Below, one piece after another: positions 7,868-13,621 of a DNA stretch of 21,422 bases. Position numbers and translations under genes: made by a program. Origin of the DNA: JBBIND01 sp037444075 (GTDB taxonomy: Bacteria; Acidobacteriota; Terriglobia; Bryobacterales; Bryobacteraceae); contig JBBIND010000075.1 of NCBI GenBank assembly GCA_037444075.1, forward strand, positions 1-21,422, in the 5' to 3' direction. Under the pieces are notes generated by a model. The model saw nothing but the letters and a program-made list of their open reading frames with translations. It searched no databases and was not told where the DNA came from. The number at the start of each line of letters is the position of its first letter. Positions within the stretch are counted from its first letter, which is position 1.

Positions 7868-7907
7868 ATGATAGCGGATCCGCGCGTGAAGACAAGAAAA
7901 ATTCTTG
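7868..7907 (-). promoter_or_regulatory. Candidate promoter and inverted repeat upstream of yjbQ
   Basis: On the minus strand TTGTCT (7895-7890) and TATCAT (7873-7868) are 16 nt apart, matching a sigma-70 promoter at 4/6 and 5/6 positions. Transcription would start about 2 nt before the ATG at 7859, making the message effectively leaderless, which fits the missing ribosome site. An AT-rich perfect inverted repeat CAAGAA-AAA-TTCTTG (7893-7907) overlaps the -35 region and could be an operator. Unproven. Confidence 0.3.
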
Positions 7908-7960
7908 ACACTCAACACGCGAAGCCTTAACCTGAGGCTACGGCAGCGCTTCCGCGGCCA

Positions 7961-8449
7961 TCAGCGTTTGGCCGCCGGCTGCAACATTTGTGGCTCGATG
8001 TGTTTGATTCCTTCGATGGCTTGGAGGTCTGGGATCCGGGCCAGGGAATCAGCGATGCGGCCGGTGGCGGACTTGAGCCAGGCAGCTTGAGGCGCCCATG
8101 ACAGTTGTTCGTGGATGACATAGCCGGCGGCTTCGAAAGCGCTCTGCCGGGAGGAGGCTTTCGTACCCTCGGCGAAGCGGACGAATACCATGCCGGTGGG
8201 TACGGCGGAGGGGCCTTGAGGATGAAGGCGGTAGACGGCGGTGAAAACGCCCGTGGCGGGTGTCGGCAGCCGGTCTGTGTCAGTGTAAACCGCGATCCCC
8301 TCCTCAGGAAGTTCCCAGGCAGCGCCGGGCGTCGCTTGCTCATGTCTCCCGCCGTGCACCGCCAACCCGGAGATACGTTCGTAGTACGCGCCCGACCCCG
8401 GCTCTCCCGTAGGGACGCGGTCGGGAAATTGCGCCAACCCGGCCGTCAT
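7961..8449 (-). CDS. Stand-alone homologue of the neighbouring S8 protease propeptide region
   Basis: From the ATG at 8449 this gives 162 residues (TTG 8473 and GTG 8455 are other possible starts; none has a strong ribosome site). No protease domain, signal peptide or membrane segment is present. Residues 87-156 align without gaps to residues 115-184 of the protease encoded divergently: FVRF against FVKF, a shared Gly, LSWAP against LEYAP, and IEP against CHP, about 12 identities in 70. A second anchor upstream is PEEGIAVY (48-55) against PEAGVEVY (62-69). That protease region lies before the catalytic domain, where S8 propeptides sit. Free propeptide-like proteins are known inhibitors or folding helpers of subtilases, so I infer a protease inhibitor, chaperone or immunity partner. 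The protein is otherwise unrecognised, and the identity level is low enough to need profile confirmation. Confidence 0.7.
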   Translation of the reverse strand: MTAGLAQFPDRVPTGEPGSGAYYERISGLAVHGGRHEQATPGAAWELPEEGIAVYTDTDRLPTPATGVFTAVYRLHPQGPSAVPTGMVFVRFAEGTKASSRQSAFEAAGYVIHEQLSWAPQAAWLKSATGRIADSLARIPDLQAIEGIKHIEPQMLQPAAKR

Positions 8450-8511
8450 GCTCACAAGCCCAGAGTAGCGCAATGGCTGGGAGCAGTCGCGGCATTGAAC
8501 AGGAGGTAAGT

Positions 8512-10500
8512 ATGCAGTATTTCAGATATGGCGGCAAGAAAGGCACACGCCATCGGTTGTCAGTGAGTAATGAGCTTCTGGTGGTTCGCACCCACAGCCT
8601 CAACAGCGTGATGAAAGCTACCCCGTTCGCCATGGCGCCGGTCTCAGCCGAAGCCCGCGGATTGCTTTCGGAATATGAAGTGGAAGCGCGCTTTCCGGAG
8701 GCTGGCGTCGAGGTATACCGCTCGCGGACGCCTCGCCGGGCAAAATCCCTGCGTGACCGCGCCCGCAGCTTGCTCAAGCAGGAACCCGGCATCCGCTTCG
8801 CCGGCCGGGCACTGTGCGATCCGGTCTCCCGAGCCGTGGTCGTCTATACGGAGAATCTGTTCGTGAAGTTCGATCCGGAAACGGGTGTCCGCACGTGCCG
8901 AAAACTCCTGAAAGAGCACGGGCTCACCGTGAAACAGGAACTGGAGTATGCGCCCAACGCCTACTTCGTGGGCGCGCCGGAAGGCACGGGCTTGGTGGTC
9001 TTTGAACTTGCCGAAAAGCTGCTGGGAGAAAAGACCGTAGAACTATGCCATCCGGAGTTAGTGCGCCAGGTGCGGGGCAGGGCAGCGGCTGCGGAGCAAT
9101 GGCACCTCAAGAAGACTACGGTGAACGGCACGGTGATCGATGCGCATTCCGACGTGGAGTCCGCCTGGGCTCTGACCGAAGGCGCCGGCGTCATCATCGC
9201 CGTCATCGACGACGGGGTGGATCTGGACCATCAGGAGTTCCGCTCGTCGTTCAAGATTGTAGCCCCGCGCGACGTCAGCCGCCGCACGAACGACCCTCGC
9301 CCCGGCAGCCGGGATCATCACGGCACAGCCTGCGCCGGCGTTGCCTGCGCGGACGGACGTTTCCGCGCTTCCGGTGTCGCTCCCCAAGCGCGGCTGATGC
9401 CCATACGCATGGTGTCCGGACTCGGCTCCCAAGCCGAGGCGGATTCTTTTGTATGGGCCGCTCAAAATGGGGCGGATATCATTTCGTGCAGCTGGGGACC
9501 GGTGGACGGGCCTTGGTGGGATCCCAATCACCCGCTCCACCAGCAGGCGGTACCGTTGCCTGACAGCACCCGCCTGGCCATCGACTACGCCATTCAGCAC
9601 GGGCGCAACGGCAAAGGTTGCGTGATCGTTTGGGCGGCCGGCAACGGCAATGAGAGCGTGGATTTGGATGGCTACGCCAGCTACGACAAAGTCATCGCCG
9701 TGGCCGCCTGCAACGATCAAAGCCGGCGCAGCGCCTACAGCGACTTCGGCAAGGCCGTGTGGTGCGCTTTCCCCAGCAGCCACGGTACTCCCTCGCTGAC
9801 ACCCGGCATCTGGACCACCGACCGCAGCGGCGCCTCGGGTTACAACCCCGGCCATCCCTCGGCGGGCGACCCGGCGGGCCATTACACCAACAGCTTCGGA
9901 GGAACATCGAGTTCCACTCCCGGCGTGGCCGGGGTCGCCGCGCTGATGCTGGCGCGCAACCCTGAACTGCGGTGGGACCAGGTGAAAGACATCCTTCGCA
10001 ACTCGTGTGACCGCATCGACACGTCCGGAGGTGCTTACGACGAAACCGGCCACAGCGTCTACTACGGCTACGGCCGGGTGAACGCCAGGAAGGCCGTCGA
10101 TAACGCGAAGCCGGTGGTGGCCGCCGTCATCCGCACTCACTCCGCCACGCAGGACGTGCCGATTCGCGACCTCCGCACTTCGCGGCTCAGCCTGGAAGTG
10201 GCGGATTCGCAGCCCGCCACCGCCGTACAGGTGACCGTGGACATCGAACACACCTACATAGGGGACCTGGTAGTGACCATCAAGCCTCCCGCGGGCAGCG
10301 GCGCCGGCGTGATTCGCTTGCACAACCGCGAAGGCGGCAGCAACAGGAACCTCAAGGTGACCTACGATGCCGTCAATGCTCCCGGGTTGGCCGCCCTGGA
10401 GGGTCAACCTCTGGCGGGCACATGGACTCTGGAGGTGCAGGACAAGGCACGCTTCGACACGGGCGTGCTGCGGGGCTTTACCCTGCATTTCCATTCCTGA
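8512..10500 (+). CDS. S8 kexin-like serine protease with N-terminal prodomain and C-terminal P domain
   Basis: A 662-residue subtilisin-family protease. The catalytic triad is complete: Asp233 in AVIDDGVD, His270 in DHHGTACAG and Ser466 in GGTSSSTPG, with oxyanion Asn378 in WAAGNGN. HGTACAG resembles the kexin/proprotein convertase HGTRCAG rather than the bacterial HGTHVAG. A C-terminal P domain (about 545-662, including DIEHTYIGDLVVTIKPP and LAGTWTLEVQD) supports that subgroup. Residues 1-190 form a long propeptide-like region ending in CHPELVRQVRGRA. The start at 8512 is fixed by AGGAGG five bases upstream; a longer frame to 8473 has no such site. No Sec or Tat signal peptide is visible, which is odd for this class. 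The divergent neighbour encodes a free copy of the propeptide-like part. Substrates are unknown. Confidence 0.92.
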   Translation: MQYFRYGGKKGTRHRLSVSNELLVVRTHSLNSVMKATPFAMAPVSAEARGLLSEYEVEARFPEAGVEVYRSRTPRRAKSLRDRARSLLKQEPGIRFAGRALCDPVSRAVVVYTENLFVKFDPETGVRTCRKLLKEHGLTVKQELEYAPNAYFVGAPEGTGLVVFELAEKLLGEKTVELCHPELVRQVRGRAAAAEQWHLKKTTVNGTVIDAHSDVESAWALTEGAGVIIAVIDDGVDLDHQEFRSSFKIVAPRDVSRRTNDPRPGSRDHHGTACAGVACADGRFRASGVAPQARLMPIRMVSGLGSQAEADSFVWAAQNGADIISCSWGPVDGPWWDPNHPLHQQAVPLPDSTRLAIDYAIQHGRNGKGCVIVWAAGNGNESVDLDGYASYDKVIAVAACNDQSRRSAYSDFGKAVWCAFPSSHGTPSLTPGIWTTDRSGASGYNPGHPSAGDPAGHYTNSFGGTSSSTPGVAGVAALMLARNPELRWDQVKDILRNSCDRIDTSGGAYDETGHSVYYGYGRVNARKAVDNAKPVVAAVIRTHSATQDVPIRDLRTSRLSLEVADSQPATAVQVTVDIEHTYIGDLVVTIKPPAGSGAGVIRLHNREGGSNRNLKVTYDAVNAPGLAALEGQPLAGTWTLEVQDKARFDTGVLRGFTLHFHS

Positions 10501-10537
10501 CCATAGGTGCGGTGCGTTACAATGCGGCGTCGGTTCC

Positions 10538-10593
10538 GCCAGGCGCGGCGAAGAATGGGATAGCGCTCGCGTTCCCATAGCGCCGTGCCTGGC
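10538..10593 (+). other. Long intergenic hairpin downstream of the S8 protease
   Basis: Bases 10538-10550 pair with 10581-10593 over 13 bp (one G-U). After an asymmetric internal loop, ATGGGA (10555-10560) pairs with TCCCAT (10573-10578) around a 12-nt loop. No T-run follows, so it is not a standard terminator. It starts 38 nt after the protease stop and ends 82 nt before the dehydrogenase gene. It may be a transcript-end stabiliser, a factor-dependent terminator or a leader structure. A TACAAT at 10518-10523 could be a -10 element, but a good -35 is lacking. Confidence 0.55.
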
Positions 10594-10675
10594 CAGGTGC
10601 TCGTGAGGCCTGCGTCAGGTTACGGTTCTCGCGGCGCACAAGGAACGGTAAAGCCTTTTCCCGGAGGTCGTGCTC

Positions 10676-11680
10676 ATGAAAACTGGATGGTGGATGCTGG
10701 TGCTGCTGCCGCTGGCCGTTGCGGCGCAGGAGAAGAAGGTTGTTGTGACGGGCTTGACGCCGGCGGAGGTGCAGGCGTTGCGCGCCTCAGCGCCGGGAGT
10801 ACGCATCGTTTCGGCCAGCGGCGATGAACTGGCTCGCGAAATTGCCGATGCGGACGTGGCGATGGGGAACGTTCCGGCGTCGGCGCTTCGCGAGGCGCGC
10901 AAGCTGCAATGGCTGCAAACGCACAGCGCCGGCGTGGAGAACTACCTGCACCTTTCCAGGAATTCGTTGAAAGGCACGGGCCTCACGCTGACCAACGGGA
11001 AGATTATCCAGGGGCCGAACATCGCCGACCACGCCATGGCGCTCCTGCTCTCACTCACCCGCGGCTTGCGGCGCAGCCTGAACAAACAGGCGGCGCAGGA
11101 ATGGGACCGCACAGGCTACCAGTTGGTGGAGTTGAGCGGGAAGACCGCCGTGGTCATCGGCGTGGGAGGCATCGGCATGCAGATTGCCGTGCGGGCGCAC
11201 GCCTTCGGCATGCGCGTCATCGGGGTGGACCCGAAGGACATTCCGCTGACGCCGCACCTGAACCGGCTGGTGCCGCCAGACAGGCTTGATGAAGTCCTGC
11301 CGCTGGCGGACGTGGTGTTCGTGGCGGCCCCGCATACGGCGAAATCAGACCGGATGGTCGGCCCCCGTCAGTTTGAATTGATGAAGCCGACTGCCTATTT
11401 CGTAGCCGTGTCGCGCGGCAGAATTTTCGATAACGACGCGCTCGTGAAGGCGCTGGACTCCAAACGGCTCGCGGGCGCAGGCCTGGACGTGATGGACCCG
11501 GAGCCGCTGCCGAAGGGACATCCCTTGTGGTCGTTTGACAACGTCATCATCTCGCCGCACATCGCCGGAGGCAGTGACTTGGTCCAGGCCAGGCGTCTGG
11601 AGCTTTACAAAGAGAACCTGCGCCGCTTCCTGGCGGGCGAAGCGTTGCTGAACGTGGTGGACAAAGAGGCCGGCTACTAG
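10676..11680 (+). CDS. D-2-hydroxyacid dehydrogenase family protein with Sec-type signal peptide
   Basis: A 334-residue member of the NAD-dependent D-isomer-specific 2-hydroxyacid dehydrogenase family, which interconverts 2-oxo acids and D-2-hydroxy acids. The nucleotide-binding motif GVGGIG lies at 162-167. The catalytic Arg247 (VSRGR), Glu276 (DPEPLP) and His295 (SPHIAGG) are all present, so activity is expected. The N-terminus (MKTGWWMLVLLPLAVAAQE) looks like a Sec signal peptide with cleavage after AVA or AVAA, which is unusual for an NAD enzyme. The start at 10676 is chosen because GGAGG lies 8 nt upstream; a GTG at 10670 is also in frame. It faces a paralogue and their stop codons overlap. 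The closing residues LLNVVDKEAGY nearly repeat the paralogue's LLNAVDKARGY. The specific substrate is unknown. Confidence 0.88.
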   Translation: MKTGWWMLVLLPLAVAAQEKKVVVTGLTPAEVQALRASAPGVRIVSASGDELAREIADADVAMGNVPASALREARKLQWLQTHSAGVENYLHLSRNSLKGTGLTLTNGKIIQGPNIADHAMALLLSLTRGLRRSLNKQAAQEWDRTGYQLVELSGKTAVVIGVGGIGMQIAVRAHAFGMRVIGVDPKDIPLTPHLNRLVPPDRLDEVLPLADVVFVAAPHTAKSDRMVGPRQFELMKPTAYFVAVSRGRIFDNDALVKALDSKRLAGAGLDVMDPEPLPKGHPLWSFDNVIISPHIAGGSDLVQARRLELYKENLRRFLAGEALLNVVDKEAGY

Positions 11681-11686
11681 TAGCCG
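11671..11686. repeat. 16-bp palindrome containing both stop codons of the convergent dehydrogenases
   Basis: CGGCTACTAGTAGCCG is a perfect palindrome. The TAG of the plus-strand gene (11678-11680) and of the minus-strand gene (11679-11677) overlap by two bases, and both proteins end in Gly-Tyr. As RNA it gives a 6-bp stem with a CTAG loop on either strand, too weak alone and lacking a T-run for a firm terminator call. Confidence 0.9.
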
Positions 11687-12768
11687 CGCGCCTTATCGAC
11701 GGCGTTGAGCAGCGGCAAACCCTTCGCGTAGCGCCGCACGTTTTCGGCGAACAACTCCACCAGCCGGATCTGCCTTTGCACGCTCCAGCCCGACGTGTGC
11801 ATGGTCATCACCACGTTGGGGCAGTCGAAAATGGGGTGGTTCGACGGCGGCGGCTCCTGCGGGAAGACGTCCAACCCTGCGCCGGCTATCCATCCTTCTT
11901 TGAGAGCCTTGACGATCGCCATGTCGTCGAACAGCTCGCCGCGGGATAAACCGAGGAAGTACGCCGTCCGCTTCATGCCGCGGAACAGCTTCTCGTCGCA
12001 CATGCGGCGGGTTTCCTGTGTCAGCGGGGCGCACACCGCCAGCACATCCACCTCGGCAGCCATTTCGCGGAACCAGGCAGGCTCGCGCAGCACATCCACG
12101 AATTCGGGCGTGGGTAGGGGCTTGGCGTCGGTGGCCACAATGCGCATGTCGAACCCGAAATAGGCTCGGCGTGCTACGGCATGGCCGATGCCTCCGAGAC
12201 CGATAATGCCCATGGTCTTGCCAGCCAGTTCCACATGATCGTCTGACTTCGTGGTGCCGACCGGTTTCCATTCGCGCCGGTTGAACTGCGGAATGTAGTA
12301 CTGGCTGATTCCGCGCGTCAGGCACAGCAGCATCCCCATGGCAGTTTCGGAGATGCCGGGAGCGTACGTGCGCGCCTGGTTGGTCACCACGATGGCGCTC
12401 GCACGCAACTTCTCGTCCATGCTCTCCACGCCCGCGCTGCCGTACTGCACCCATTTGAGGCGCGGGGCGAAGTCCAGGTCAGCGCCGCTGATGGAGCCGT
12501 ACACGACGTCCGCCTCCCGAAGCTGCTTGCGGAACTCCTCGCGGTCGGCGCAAACAACGACTTCCACGGGCATTCCCGCGACTTCCTTGATGCGGGCGAT
12601 TTCGTTCGGCTCAAATCGAAACGTCGTGGCAATGCGGATCATGTTTTCACCAGCGCGGATTGTGGCCTGCGGGAACGATTCTAAGGCAACGGGCGCCTGC
12701 GAGGCAGCCCACGGAGTGGCGCCCGCCGCTCCCATGAAGGAACGCCGCGAGATGGGTTCTTCGGCCAT
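11677..12768 (-). CDS. Tat-exported D-2-hydroxyacid dehydrogenase family protein
   Basis: A 363-residue paralogue of the facing dehydrogenase. The N-terminus carries a twin-arginine signal, SRRSFMG at residues 7-13, followed by an Ala-rich stretch, so it is probably exported folded, perhaps with bound NAD(P). The nucleotide motif GLGGIG is at 190-195. Catalytic Arg276 (LSRGE), Glu305 (FPQEPPP) and His324 (TMHTSG) are present, although the usual Pro before the His is replaced by Met. The start is placed at the ATG at 12768 because it precedes the Tat motif directly; the frame extends to 12867 without a supporting motif, and no Shine-Dalgarno is evident. SAGVES and AGAGLDV match the paralogue. 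Substrate unknown. Tat-exported dehydrogenases with tightly held cofactor, such as glucose-fructose oxidoreductase, give a precedent. Confidence 0.88.
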   Translation of the reverse strand: MAEEPISRRSFMGAAGATPWAASQAPVALESFPQATIRAGENMIRIATTFRFEPNEIARIKEVAGMPVEVVVCADREEFRKQLREADVVYGSISGADLDFAPRLKWVQYGSAGVESMDEKLRASAIVVTNQARTYAPGISETAMGMLLCLTRGISQYYIPQFNRREWKPVGTTKSDDHVELAGKTMGIIGLGGIGHAVARRAYFGFDMRIVATDAKPLPTPEFVDVLREPAWFREMAAEVDVLAVCAPLTQETRRMCDEKLFRGMKRTAYFLGLSRGELFDDMAIVKALKEGWIAGAGLDVFPQEPPPSNHPIFDCPNVVMTMHTSGWSVQRQIRLVELFAENVRRYAKGLPLLNAVDKARGY

Positions 12769-13154
12769 GGCTCGGTTGTAGCACAGACGCGCCCGACAGA
12801 GGAAGACTTCTCCCGCTTCGCCGCTGGTGTGTGGTCTGCCATCGCGGCAGGATTCGGGCGCCTGCAACGCTTGATCCCGAGTCAGTTGCGATGTTCACGC
12901 TGGAGTCCCCGTTTCGCACAGCCGTCTGAATGCTTGAGTCCGTCCGGTTTGCGGCTTGTCTGGTGTGTCTGAATGCCCGCTGCGACTCCCTGCGCCTGGC
13001 GGGTACTGGCATTACTAGTGACGATCAAGCCCTTAGTTTCCGTGCCCGTGGACGTCTCCACCGCAACGGGACAAAAACAAAACTCTGTTCAGAATCCCCC
13101 TGCTCTGGCAGAATGTAGGCATAAAGAAACATTTTCGAAGGAGGGAAGGTTGAG
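12769..13154. other. Intergenic region between divergent genes, no gene recognised
   Basis: These 386 bases separate the minus-strand Tat dehydrogenase from the plus-strand GYD gene and should hold promoters for both. Short frames on both strands show no recognisable protein features. A GG-N10-GC pattern at 13107-13120 weakly resembles a sigma-54 promoter. A ribosome site AAGGAGG near 13137-13143 belongs to the GYD gene. Nothing else stands out. Confidence 0.6.
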
Positions 13155-13442
13155 ATGCCAACCTATATCATTCTGAGTCGTTTCTCTCCCGAGGCCTTTC
13201 GAGACCCGAAAGACTTCAAGGCATTGGCAGACACCGTGGCCGCGAAGATCAAAAGCGAGTGTTCCGGCGTCAACTGGAAGGACAGCTACGCATCCTTAGG
13301 CAGGTTCGATGTTGTCGACATCGTGGAAGCCGACGATGTGAAGCAAGTCGAAAAAGCGGCCATGATTATCCGAGCCTACGGGCATTCGACAACCGAAACT
13401 CTACAGGCGACCCCCTGGAAGGAATTCCTGGCGTCGCTCTGA
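13155..13442 (+). CDS. GYD-domain protein
   Basis: A 95-residue protein covering one whole GYD domain, a small ferredoxin-like fold of unknown function that is common in bacteria. Family marks are the opening PTYIILSRFS, the central SLGRFDVVDIVEADD (where the family usually has GRYD) and the late TTETLQATPWKEF. It looks cytoplasmic, with no signal peptide or membrane segment. GGAGGG lies about 10 bases before the ATG. It is 179 nt upstream of the radical SAM gene on the same strand, so co-transcription is possible but not certain given the gap. A regulatory or binding role is often guessed for this fold because similar small domains bind ligands or form oligomers; nothing in this sequence decides it. 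Confidence 0.85.
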   Translation: MPTYIILSRFSPEAFRDPKDFKALADTVAAKIKSECSGVNWKDSYASLGRFDVVDIVEADDVKQVEKAAMIIRAYGHSTTETLQATPWKEFLASL

Positions 13443-13498
13443 AACCGCGCGATTTTCGCCGTGTCGGGCATTTCCGGCGGGACACCTGAACTGAAAGC

Positions 13499-13564
13499 AT
13501 GGTTGTCCTGGAAATGTATGGCCGTCACAGTGGCGAACGCGCGCGGCCATGTAACTGTAGCTGA
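13499..13564 (+). CDS. Possible 21-residue cysteine-containing peptide ORF (speculative)
   Basis: A short frame starts with ATG at 13499 and ends in RPCNCS before TGA, 57 nt ahead of the radical SAM gene. Its only ribosome-site candidate is weak (GAAAG). Most of the frame overlaps an inverted repeat, ATGGCCG (13518-13524) with CGGCCAT (13544-13550). It could be a tiny substrate peptide for the radical SAM enzyme, but chance is quite possible. Confidence 0.15.
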   Translation: MVVLEMYGRHSGERARPCNCS

Positions 13565-13579
13565 ACACTAAGGCAGCAG

Positions 13580-13608
13580 AGGCTGATCCCGTCCTTGGCG
13601 GACAGCCT
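13580..13608 (+). promoter_or_regulatory. Small hairpin just before the radical SAM gene
   Basis: AGGCT (13580-13584) pairs with AGCCT (13604-13608), and after a bulge GTCC (13591-13594) pairs with GGAC (13600-13603) around a 5-nt loop. It ends 13 nt before the ATG at 13622 and might affect translation initiation. Short and unproven. Confidence 0.3.
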
Positions 13609-13621
13609 GTGAAGCAGACTC

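Noticed and set aside
9058..10578. 506-residue open frame on the minus strand opposite the S8 protease
   Set aside because: It is antisense to a clear protease gene with a full catalytic triad, has no recognisable motifs and reflects high GC content.
13107..13120. GG-N10-GC pattern resembling a sigma-54 promoter upstream of the GYD gene
   Set aside because: The -24 half (TGGCA) fits, but the -12 half lacks the TT before GC, and no enhancer-binding regulator is nearby; chance is likely.
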